Positions 16,438-24,710 of a stretch of 33,213 nucleotides of DNA are shown piece after piece. This DNA comes from Pirellulales bacterium. Lineage in GTDB: Bacteria; Planctomycetota; Planctomycetia; Pirellulales; UBA1268. The notes below the pieces were generated by a model. That model was not told the DNA's origin. It saw nothing but the letters and a program-made list of their open reading frames with translations, and did no database searches. The stretch covers positions 1 through 33,213 of the forward strand of contig JAQWMC010000067.1 of NCBI GenBank assembly GCA_029246985.1, written 5' to 3'. The position numbers and the translations under genes are program-made. Within the stretch, counting starts at the first letter, position 1. Each line of letters starts with the position of its first letter.

Positions 16438-17979
16438 TCAATTATCTTTCATTGGTTGATCAGAAAAGCGATATGGATCGTCATGTTGAATCATTTGTTC
16501 CAGCAACAGTGATTCCATTGCTGAGCGAGTTGTAGTGAACTCAGGATCATCGGCCAGATTTTTCTGTTTTGCAGTTGGCTGCTCTGGAAGACTTTTGACC
16601 ACAGTTGGAACATGGTGCTCAGCAAGGAACTCATGTGGGTTCTCTTGAATATTGAAAAGTTGCGTGTGTAATCCGCCAGATGGAGATTCGTACTTGATGA
16701 TTTTCCAGTCACCTTTGCGAACACTTCGCATACCCGGCTTCTGCCCACCGCAGTACACACCGTACAGAACATCTCGAACTGTTTGCTTCTTTTCTTCGAT
16801 GACAGGCAGAAAGCTTTTTCCTTCATCTGTTGGTGGTGGAGTCACACCAGTGATAGCGCACAACGTTGCCAACGTATCACCAAGATACGTATTGCCTGGC
16901 ATGCGACTACCGGGACGGACTCCTGGGCCTTTGACAACAAGTGGGACCCGCCAGGTGTGCTCATAGAGATTTTGTTTGCCTTGGAGCCCATGACGGCCAA
17001 TCGCAATACCATGATCAGATGTATAAAAAATCCATGTGTTCTCTAATTCCCCCATGGCAGTGAGCTTCTGAAGCACGCGTTCCACCTGTGTGTCAACGTT
17101 TTCATTACATGCATATTCACGACCAATTTCATTACGAATAGTCTGGGTGTCTCGATTACCCCAGACACCGCTGACTGATACTTCATCACGAACATCCATA
17201 TGCGTGTTATCAAAAGGATGGTGCGGCAGCCAGTTTGATGGGACTGGTGGCTGTTGAGTATGACTCGCTGGAAGTTCTTTTTTATCTGTGTGATTTGTTG
17301 CCCCGTAATGAGCTAGGTATTCGGGTGTTCCATCACGTGTATCGTGAGGATGAGACAATCCAAAATAGATAAGAAACGGATCTTCATCACCAGACTTTTC
17401 ACGGTCTGTCAAAAAATTGATGACTTGATCACCATGCCACTGACTCCCCGTCTCTGCCGTACCGCCCCGCTTGGTTGCATCATTTCGTACTGTGAACTGC
17501 TGATTCGCTTTTTCATAACTATTGCCACGCTTACACGTCCGCATCGTGTCATAACCTGCTCCGTTGAACACGGCAGCCAACGTGTTTGATTCAAGGCCTG
17601 GTGGACAATGTAATGCAGCGTTCGGCTGACGCGGCTTCCCCCCTTCACGGCGTGCCTTCTTCGGACCAATCGGCAGATGCCATACCGTTCGACCACACAT
17701 CACCATGTGCCGACTGGGTGTACAGACCGCGCCAGAAAACGAGCCCATATGGTACGCCGCATCAAATACCATTCCCTCACGAGCCAGCTTCTCAATGCAT
17801 GGTGCGTTGAGCGTTGAAGATGGATTATAGAATTTGAAATCAAATGGCGATTGGTCATCAACAATGATGAAAAGAATATTCGGTCGCTTCTCTGAATGAG
17901 TCTCTTCTGAAAATGCAAACCCCGAAAGAATAACTGCAACTATTACCGATCCAAAGCAACAAACGATACGCTTCATCAT
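16438..17979 (-). CDS. Secreted type I sulfatase (stand-alone)
   Basis: 513 residues from the ATG at 17979 (an ATG-ATG pair preceded by GAGG at 5 nt); the 16 extra N-terminal residues in the track are not needed. The signal peptide is 'MMKRIVCCFGSVIVAVILSGFAFS'. Sulfatase features are 'RPNILFIIVDDQSP' (metal Asp pair), the FGly motif C-T-P-S-R in 'GAVCTPSRHMVMCGR' (C102 in track numbering), 'FYTSDHG' and 'MRSVRKGDWKIIKYES' near the C-terminus. The 'KWH' motif of many arylsulfatases is replaced by 'TCKRGNSY'. The VDDQ/iduronate-sulfatase-like layout suggests a sulfated uronic acid or glycan substrate, but I cannot assign it. It is the only unfused sulfatase in the operon, 28 nt after the tri-sulfatase gene and 2 nt before the cytochrome fusion. 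Confidence 0.93.
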   Translation of the reverse strand: MMKRIVCCFGSVIVAVILSGFAFSEETHSEKRPNILFIIVDDQSPFDFKFYNPSSTLNAPCIEKLAREGMVFDAAYHMGSFSGAVCTPSRHMVMCGRTVWHLPIGPKKARREGGKPRQPNAALHCPPGLESNTLAAVFNGAGYDTMRTCKRGNSYEKANQQFTVRNDATKRGGTAETGSQWHGDQVINFLTDREKSGDEDPFLIYFGLSHPHDTRDGTPEYLAHYGATNHTDKKELPASHTQQPPVPSNWLPHHPFDNTHMDVRDEVSVSGVWGNRDTQTIRNEIGREYACNENVDTQVERVLQKLTAMGELENTWIFYTSDHGIAIGRHGLQGKQNLYEHTWRVPLVVKGPGVRPGSRMPGNTYLGDTLATLCAITGVTPPPTDEGKSFLPVIEEKKQTVRDVLYGVYCGGQKPGMRSVRKGDWKIIKYESPSGGLHTQLFNIQENPHEFLAEHHVPTVVKSLPEQPTAKQKNLADDPEFTTTRSAMESLLLEQMIQHDDPYRFSDQPMKDN

Positions 17980-18007
17980 GGAATCCTCTTTGACTAAACT
18001 AGAACTA

Positions 18008-21000
18008 TTACGGCACGAGAAAATCAATCACAGCCTCTGGCATCGTTGCATGATGCACCTGAGGTGCATCTGGATAGACTAATTCACAGGGTACATGCGC
18101 CGCATCAAGTCGTTCTTTTAATTTGACCCCGAAGTTCGCTGTATGAGTCGGGTCTTTTGCATCGTGCCCAAGTGCTGGCTTATTGTTGTAAAGCATGTAC
18201 ACAGGAGGATCATCTGCCGTCACAAGTGCATACGGAGAGTATTCCTGAATCCACGGTAGAAGAGTTTCACGTTTTTCAAGGAATCGAGTGAAGCGTCCAC
18301 TGCGTCGATCACCCTCTGATGCAATGGCTGGAATACCAAAAGCATGCCCGCCGTAGTGACTATTTGGAGTCCACTCTTTCATCTGTTTTGGATCGAGTGT
18401 TGTTTGTGCACCACTGACTGCAACAGCAGTCAGCCGGGTTGATTCACGAGCAATGGGATCATCACTTGTGGGGTCTGCCATCTCATCATGAAACGCGAGC
18501 CACAGACTTGTACACGCTCCAGCCGATCCACCAGCTGCGACAATCCGATTGGTATCAAGATGCCATGCTGCCGCTTTACTACGAACAAATTGGAGCGCCC
18601 GTGCAGCATCCGTGAGAGGTGCTTTGACAGGAGGCTTCATTCCTTCGGCCTCATCAACAAAGCGATAGTCAATTGATGCAACCGATATTCCTGCTTCGAG
18701 TGCGGGTTGAAGATTTTGAGATAAACCACTCAGACGGTTTCCACCAGTCCATCCTCCACCATGGATGAAAAAGAGAAGTGGTGCAGGATTCTCTGCAGAG
18801 GCTGAAGATGCCTTCCAAAAATGAAGCCTTTGTTTAGGATGTTTACCATAGCTCACATCAAGTGTTGGCCGTGGCCCAAACTGCTTCCAATAGGCTGTTT
18901 TAAACGGGTTCTCTGAGGGTCCATTAACATCTTCATTGACGAGGTCTGGCTGGACACTTTCCCACCATTTCTCATAGGTAGTCGCAAGGCGGTGAACAAC
19001 ATCGTAATGCTCTGAAGCCAGATCATGCTCTTCACTTGGATCAGAATCGATGTCGTAGAGCTCCCAGGCATCTGGTTTATTTTTTGTATTAACCAAACTC
19101 CATCTGCCTTCTCGAATACGACAGTTTTTAAAGGCATTATCAGCAGCCTCACCACGTTTCCACCGCCCCTGATGAGTAACCAACGGGCGGTCTGGCCACT
19201 CAGCGTTTTGGTTCATAAGTAATGGAACAAGGCTGCGGCCCTCTATTTTCTTATCAACATTTTCGGGCACCTTCACCCCAGCAAGTTCACAAAGTGTCGG
19301 TAGCACATCGATATGTGCTGTGACCTGTGAAACATCGACGCCTTCTGGCAGGACTCCCTTCCATTTCCAGAATGCTGGGACACGTGTTCCTCCCCGGTAT
19401 GGAGAGTTTTTCGCTCCTCGCATTTCCGCATTGAAAAAGATACTTCCCGCCGCTGAACCATTATCTGTTGAGAAAACAATCAGTGTATTTTCTGCAATCC
19501 CAAGTGATTCAATCATACGGAGCAATCGCCCCATGTTCGTATCGATATTTTCTACCATCGCATAGAACGGTGCCACACGATCAACCTGTTTTAATTTTTC
19601 TATTCCAGCTTCCTGCAGCGCTGTGCGATACTGTTCGTCACCAGATGCTGGAGGAACAAGTGGGCCGTGTGGTGCATTCGTCGATAGATAGCAGAAGAAA
19701 GGCGTATCTTTTTCCTTGCACTTTGTAATCCATGTTTCGGCTTCACGAAAAAAGATATCGGTGCAGTACCCACGCGTCTGGACGAATCTGCCATTGCTTC
19801 GAATCATTGGATTAAAATATTTGTTCCCCGTTGCAACACCACAACTGCCTTGAAAACTCTGCCCAATACCTCCACCACCGTGAATGAACACTCGGTCAAA
19901 CCCACGACTCCCTGGCTGATAGGCATCTTCATCACCAAGATGCCACTTGCCAAAAATTCCGGTTGTGTATCCAGCCGTTTTCAATAGTTCTGGAAGTGTT
20001 GTTTGTGAAAGTGCCATCCGTTCTCGTTCAAGGATGGTGTGCGTAACACCTGAATGGAATTCATGGCGACCGGTCATGAGTGCTGCTCGAGTTGGAGCAC
20101 ACGTCGGACTGACATGATATTCCGTCAAACACACACTCTGTTTTCGCATCCGATCAAGAGACGGTGTCTTCAACACCGGATTACCATGGCTGGCAATATC
20201 ACCGTACCCCTGATCATCTGTCATGACATAGACAATATTTGGGCGACGTCCTGAGAGCGTTGGTATGTGCGACACCAGTCGAGCGGGTATTGTTTTGTGT
20301 TTCCCTGCAGATTTTGATGGGTTGACCTTTGAATCATTTTGCTTTGAGAGCTGCCCTGGTGGCCTTGCCCCATTTCCCTTTCGCTTCGTCAGACTGTCAC
20401 CAAGATCGGCTCTCACTTTTTCGGCAATGGCCTGTAGTTGTTCGACAACCTTGGGATACTGCTTGGCAACATCCTTGGTCTCATGTGGGTCAGTTGAAAG
20501 ATTAAAGAGTTCCTCACCAATTTTGTGCTGCGTATATTTGCCTGGCTTTCCATCCCGACCCAAATCCTGTCCCTGCATTGTTCGATAGCCATGTGGAAAG
20601 AAGAGCTTCCAGTCTCCCTTTCGAACTGCTTGAAGTTCATTTTTGCGGTAATAGTAATGATACGTGTCGGGCGCATCAGCAGCTCGTGTTCCACCACAAA
20701 AAAGATCAAGGTGATCATGCCCATCAATCTTTTTTCCACGCAGGATGCAATGACCTTCAGTATCTGTTTTCAAGGGTTGGCCGGTGAGCTGAGCAAGTGA
20801 TGGCAAAAGATCAATTGTCATGAGTGATTCATCACTGACTGTCCCTGCTGGAATTACCCCAGGCAGCCGAGCAACGCACGGCACACGAACCCCACCTTCA
20901 AATGTTGTCCCCTTTCCTTCGCGGAAAGAGCCGGCAGAACCAGCATGGTTCCCATAGGAAAGCCAGGGACCGTTATCACTCGTAAAAAGCACAAGGGTGT

Positions 21001-23455
21001 CATCAAGGTGTCCGGTCTCCTCAAGTGCAGTGAGAATTGATCCGACAGATGCATCAATCTCTGCCACGACGTCACCATACAGACCACCAGCCGCCTTCCC
21101 TTGAAAACTATTGCTTGCGAAAAGTGGTACGTGTGGCATCGAATGAGCCAGATAGAGAAAGAAGGGGCGCCCATCTTTGTCTGTACCGGCACGTTTAAGA
21201 AAATCGACAGCCCGTTGAGCATATCGCTTGGTCAGCGTTGTCTGATCTTCCGGAGTTACTTCCTTATCAATGATTTCTTCATTTTGAAAAAGTGGTAAAG
21301 GTGGATATGTGCCCGGTTTTGCACTTGGATGATACGGCCACATATCGTTGGAATATGGCAGTCCAAAATATTCGTCAAAGCCATGCCGTGTTGGAAGAAA
21401 CTGACGATGATGGCCAAGGTGCCACTTGCCAACCATGCTTGTCTGATATCCTCGTGATCGCAACAACTCGGCCAGCGTCGTCTCTTCACCTGAAAGACCA
21501 TGTGTCACTTTTGGACTCAACGCGCCATGAATTCCTATACGATTGGGATAGCAACCGGTGAGAAGCGCTGCTCGTGATGCTGAGCAGACTGGTTGGGCAA
21601 CATGAAAGTCTGTCAGCTTGATTCCTTCCCGCGCTAACCTGTCGATATGCGGTGTCGCTGCAAATGTTCCCCCATAACAGGCCGGGTCGGCGTAGCCCAT
21701 ATCATCTGTGAAGATGATCACAACGTTAGGTGGTGACTGGCGAGGGCGACCTTCCTGAGCATTGTGCTTGTGATCAGCTTTACTTGCTGCCTGTTTTTTT
21801 GGAGTCAGTTTTTTTGCAGCTAGCTTTTTCTTTTTTGGCTTTCCTTGAGGTTTATTCTTTCCGTCCAGATCTGCAAGCCGTTGGTTTTCGGTTGCAATCT
21901 CATTCCAATCTTTTTCAAGCTGTTTGACCTGCTCAGGGTGGGATAATGCCAGGTTGTTTTGCTCTGTTCGATCTGACGACAGATCATAGAGTTCCCACGG
22001 GCCATCTCGTGCAGCAACCAGTTTCCAGTCGTTATGCCGAACTGCCCGATGTCCATCGTGGCACCACCACAATGTTTCGTGCGGCGGTTGTGCGACAGGG
22101 TTTGTGAGGCATTCCACAAAACTTCGACCCTGGAGAGGTGGCTTGGCCTCACCTGAATGCTCTTCTGATTGTTCAACACCCGCCAGCTCGAGAACCGTTG
22201 GAACGATATCAATGACATGGACTGGCTGTTCGCGCAAAGCGCTCTTTGATGGAATTCCGGCTGGCCAATGCACGATCCAGCTGGTCGAAATACCTCCTTC
22301 ATGCACCCAGGTCTTATGGCGTCGAAAAGGTGTATTGGCACAACTGGACCAGCCTGGTCCAAGGCAGAGATACGTGCCGGCAGAACCAGCCGGACGTGCA
22401 GGGTCATGCCCTTTCCCACGAACCATAATCTCAGCTGATCCACCATTATCACTCAGGCAAAGAATGAGCGTGTCTTCCATGGCATTCATGGCTTCGAGCT
22501 GTTGGATAACCTCGCCAACGGCCTGGTCCATCGCATCAATCATGGCAGCATGAATCGCCATCTTTGTGGCTTGAAACGTTTGCTGCTCTGGCGTGAGGCT
22601 CTGCCACGGGAGTGGGCGATTGACTTCGCCTGAGCCAAGTTTTTCCATCGCATCTGGAAAGTCATATGGAGGACCGAGGTCTTCTTCCATCACCGCGAGT
22701 GGTGCGTTGATTATTCCACTCTGAACAAGCCGCTTATACCGAGCCTGCTGCATGACATTCCACCCTGCCTGATAGCGATGTTTATATTTTTCAATAATGT
22801 CTTGCGGTGCATGCAATGGAAAATGTGGTGACGTGAAGGCAACGTAGCTAAAAAATGGTTTGTCTCCATGATGTTCTGCATGTTCACGGAGACACGCTGC
22901 AGCATGTTCACCGACTGCTGTGGTCACATAGAAATGATCTTTTTCTTCAGCAGGCTTCCCATCAACAGTGATACCGGCAGGATCGAAGAAATCATTTTGC
23001 CCACCTTGAATGTCTAGCGAATGGGCAAACCCCTGCTCCAGTGGGTTACCATCCACGTGCCATTTTCCGGAGTGGTATGAACGATACCCAGCTGCTGCAA
23101 GTCGTTCGGGGAGAAGCTGTGCCCAGGCTGGTCGCCCACCGCGGTTTCCACCCTGCACGCCAGGCATTTTGTCGCGGCGAATTGATTGCGCGTAATAACC
23201 TGTGAGCAGTGCACCGCGGGTCGGCCAACACCGAGCGGTGTTGTAGCCTTGCGTGAATCGCAAACCACCATGAGCAAGTCGATCAAAGTTCGGCGTTTCT
23301 ATTTCACTGCCGTAACAACCAAGATCAGAAAACCCCATATCATCGGCCAGTATCACCACCACATTTGGTGGAGCCGCCCATATCCGTTGCGACATGCCCA
23401 TCACGATCAGACACGTTCCGAGTATCAAGGTAATCCATTGAGGATGTCGCTTCAT
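18008..23455 (-). CDS. Giant fusion: three sulfatases in tandem plus C-terminal alpha/beta esterase
   Basis: 1815 residues from the ATG at 23455 (GGAG 5 nt upstream; track numbering +19), with one signal peptide ('WITLILGTCLIVMGMSQRIWA'). Sulfatase 1, about 48-548: 'NVVVILADDMG', C-W-P-T-R (C95), 'SGKWHVDG'. A Lys-rich linker covers 549-593. Sulfatase 2, about 594-1041: 'NVVIIFTDDMGYADPACYGG', C-S-A-S-R (C643), 'GKWHLGHH'. A hydrophilic linker covers 1042-1087. Sulfatase 3, about 1088-1530: 'NIVYVMTDDQGYGD', C-A-P-T-R (C1138), 'GKWHLGDE'. Esterase, about 1548-1834: 'FFIHGGGWTGG', 'AGGSAGAC' (Ser1663), a His pair at 1820-1821. All four active sites look intact and internal modules lack signal peptides. 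The three sulfatases differ in sequence, so this is not a recent tandem duplication. It is the third gene of the operon, 75 nt after the ThuA gene. Confidence 0.92.
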   Translation of the reverse strand: MKRHPQWITLILGTCLIVMGMSQRIWAAPPNVVVILADDMGFSDLGCYGSEIETPNFDRLAHGGLRFTQGYNTARCWPTRGALLTGYYAQSIRRDKMPGVQGGNRGGRPAWAQLLPERLAAAGYRSYHSGKWHVDGNPLEQGFAHSLDIQGGQNDFFDPAGITVDGKPAEEKDHFYVTTAVGEHAAACLREHAEHHGDKPFFSYVAFTSPHFPLHAPQDIIEKYKHRYQAGWNVMQQARYKRLVQSGIINAPLAVMEEDLGPPYDFPDAMEKLGSGEVNRPLPWQSLTPEQQTFQATKMAIHAAMIDAMDQAVGEVIQQLEAMNAMEDTLILCLSDNGGSAEIMVRGKGHDPARPAGSAGTYLCLGPGWSSCANTPFRRHKTWVHEGGISTSWIVHWPAGIPSKSALREQPVHVIDIVPTVLELAGVEQSEEHSGEAKPPLQGRSFVECLTNPVAQPPHETLWWCHDGHRAVRHNDWKLVAARDGPWELYDLSSDRTEQNNLALSHPEQVKQLEKDWNEIATENQRLADLDGKNKPQGKPKKKKLAAKKLTPKKQAASKADHKHNAQEGRPRQSPPNVVIIFTDDMGYADPACYGGTFAATPHIDRLAREGIKLTDFHVAQPVCSASRAALLTGCYPNRIGIHGALSPKVTHGLSGEETTLAELLRSRGYQTSMVGKWHLGHHRQFLPTRHGFDEYFGLPYSNDMWPYHPSAKPGTYPPLPLFQNEEIIDKEVTPEDQTTLTKRYAQRAVDFLKRAGTDKDGRPFFLYLAHSMPHVPLFASNSFQGKAAGGLYGDVVAEIDASVGSILTALEETGHLDDTLVLFTSDNGPWLSYGNHAGSAGSFREGKGTTFEGGVRVPCVARLPGVIPAGTVSDESLMTIDLLPSLAQLTGQPLKTDTEGHCILRGKKIDGHDHLDLFCGGTRAADAPDTYHYYYRKNELQAVRKGDWKLFFPHGYRTMQGQDLGRDGKPGKYTQHKIGEELFNLSTDPHETKDVAKQYPKVVEQLQAIAEKVRADLGDSLTKRKGNGARPPGQLSKQNDSKVNPSKSAGKHKTIPARLVSHIPTLSGRRPNIVYVMTDDQGYGDIASHGNPVLKTPSLDRMRKQSVCLTEYHVSPTCAPTRAALMTGRHEFHSGVTHTILERERMALSQTTLPELLKTAGYTTGIFGKWHLGDEDAYQPGSRGFDRVFIHGGGGIGQSFQGSCGVATGNKYFNPMIRSNGRFVQTRGYCTDIFFREAETWITKCKEKDTPFFCYLSTNAPHGPLVPPASGDEQYRTALQEAGIEKLKQVDRVAPFYAMVENIDTNMGRLLRMIESLGIAENTLIVFSTDNGSAAGSIFFNAEMRGAKNSPYRGGTRVPAFWKWKGVLPEGVDVSQVTAHIDVLPTLCELAGVKVPENVDKKIEGRSLVPLLMNQNAEWPDRPLVTHQGRWKRGEAADNAFKNCRIREGRWSLVNTKNKPDAWELYDIDSDPSEEHDLASEHYDVVHRLATTYEKWWESVQPDLVNEDVNGPSENPFKTAYWKQFGPRPTLDVSYGKHPKQRLHFWKASSASAENPAPLLFFIHGGGWTGGNRLSGLSQNLQPALEAGISVASIDYRFVDEAEGMKPPVKAPLTDAARALQFVRSKAAAWHLDTNRIVAAGGSAGACTSLWLAFHDEMADPTSDDPIARESTRLTAVAVSGAQTTLDPKQMKEWTPNSHYGGHAFGIPAIASEGDRRSGRFTRFLEKRETLLPWIQEYSPYALVTADDPPVYMLYNNKPALGHDAKDPTHTANFGVKLKERLDAAHVPCELVYPDAPQVHHATMPEAVIDFLVP
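21825..21836 (-). other. A6-G-A5 tract with slippery heptamer A_AAA_AAG in sulfatase 1-2 linker
   Basis: The linker reads CCA AAA AAG AAA AAG CTA, an in-frame dnaX-type heptamer (21836-21830). AAGGAA lies a few nt upstream. The +1 frame meets TAG at once, and the -1 frame meets TAA about 16 codons later. Slippage would release sulfatase 1 alone. The motif is certain; function is unproven. Confidence 0.3.
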
Positions 23456-23530
23456 GGTTTCTCCATAATCGATGAAAAGCGGGATAAAAGTCTGGGAACG
23501 ACCACACAACATATTGTTGAGAACAGCAGG

Positions 23531-24676
23531 TTATTTCTGTTGAATGTCCTCTGCTAATTTTTTTAGAGATGTCGTGAGTTCTGACCCTTTGAGGGTTCGT
23601 AAGCCGATGAGTTGTGGTCTCATCTGAGCAGCCCATGATGGATCGGCTGCTATCTTCGCATCCACCTGTGCCCGAAGTGCATCGTGTTCCATGCCCTCTA
23701 ATTCCCCAGCCGCAGCGACAGCACTCCGAAGATATTCAGCTGCTTGAACAGATGGATTGGATTTACTTGGTACATCAACCGTACCGAGTGCCCACGCAGT
23801 TCCCTCAATAAAGTGCTCCTGAAAAGCAGAATCACTCCACGTCTCATTGTTATGGCCAAGGTTTGTATAAAACACTCGACCTCGACCATAGTCACGAATC
23901 CACGAGACTGGAACATGCCAAGGGTGTTTGGGAGTACTGGCCGCCATATCTATTGAAAGCAGTACACGAACATTGTCAGGCTGATATCGAGGTCCATATT
24001 GATAGATTTCATCCTTCCACCGAAATCGTTCTGGAAACATCTTGACGATGCGGTGCTGAGGTTCATGATTCACAAATCCGTGCTCACCTTTGGCCGTCCA
24101 CGGATGTCCAGCAAAATGACCGCCTATCATCTCAACGTACGCGTCTGAGCTTTTCAGTGTGTCGCTTGCTGCATGAATACCGATAAAAGCATGACCTTCT
24201 CGAATCCATTTAAGAAATGCCCCGAGATCAGGAATCGGCAACTCACCCGTTGTACTGACAAAGACAACCCCATCGAACTGGGCAAGTGATTCCGGTGAAA
24301 AAGCAACCGCAAACTTCTGCTGTAAAACTTGCTGCCATGGTTGATCCGCTTTTTGAAAAGCTTTCTGTTTCTCTTTGAACTGCGACTCAACCTGAGACCA
24401 CTTCTCATCTGTCACATTTTTTCCTCGTCGAGGTCGCTTCGGTTGTGATGGTCTATTTGGAGGCATTCGGAGGAAATCAACATGAAACATGCCCGTCTCA
24501 CGGCCAAGTTTTTCCAAGATCGGTTCAGCTGTTTCAATTGAACCGTGGCGAAAGCCCTTTGTGACTGTCACGACAAGAAGTCGTGCTGGTTCGCCCTGCT
24601 CAGCTGCCTGTACATCACACACACCAAAGAAGAACAGACCGACAAGAAAATACCATCTCAGGATTCGAGTATTCAT
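23531..24676 (-). CDS. Secreted ThuA-like domain protein
   Basis: 381 residues with a signal peptide ('RWYFLVGLFFFGVCDVQAA'). GAGG 8 nt before the ATG supports the start. The ThuA fold (trehalose-utilisation, class I glutamine amidotransferase-like) is shown by 'RLLVVTVTKGFRHGSIETAEPIL', 'FDGVVFVSTTGELPIPDLGAFLKWIREGHAFIGIHAASDT', 'EMIGGHFAGHPW', 'DEIYQYGP', 'VSWIRDYGRGRVFYTNLGHNNETW' and 'HFIEGTAWALG'. A charged, probably helical insert sits at about residues 88-115, and an extra helical tail follows the domain (about 300-381). Related proteins act in 3-keto-sugar metabolism; the reaction here is not known. It lies 34 nt after the sulfatase-PQQ gene and 75 nt before the tri-sulfatase gene, so it belongs to the same operon. 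Confidence 0.9.
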   Translation of the reverse strand: MNTRILRWYFLVGLFFFGVCDVQAAEQGEPARLLVVTVTKGFRHGSIETAEPILEKLGRETGMFHVDFLRMPPNRPSQPKRPRRGKNVTDEKWSQVESQFKEKQKAFQKADQPWQQVLQQKFAVAFSPESLAQFDGVVFVSTTGELPIPDLGAFLKWIREGHAFIGIHAASDTLKSSDAYVEMIGGHFAGHPWTAKGEHGFVNHEPQHRIVKMFPERFRWKDEIYQYGPRYQPDNVRVLLSIDMAASTPKHPWHVPVSWIRDYGRGRVFYTNLGHNNETWSDSAFQEHFIEGTAWALGTVDVPSKSNPSVQAAEYLRSAVAAAGELEGMEHDALRAQVDAKIAADPSWAAQMRPQLIGLRTLKGSELTTSLKKLAEDIQQK

Positions 24677-24710
24677 ATTTATTACCTCAATTTATTGGAA
24701 ACACAGAGAC

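Noticed and set aside
21820-22452. 210-residue minus-strand ORF inside the tri-sulfatase gene
   Set aside because: It is a shifted-frame shadow of sulfatase 1, which shows clear sulfatase motifs across the same bases.
11315-23455. The giant fusions as artefacts of frameshift errors or missed stop codons
   Set aside because: The sulfatase 2-3 and sulfatase 3-esterase junctions lack long homopolymers yet stay in frame, and linkers are in-frame, hydrophilic and protein-like. An error at the A8 run of the cytochrome fusion cannot be fully excluded without reads.
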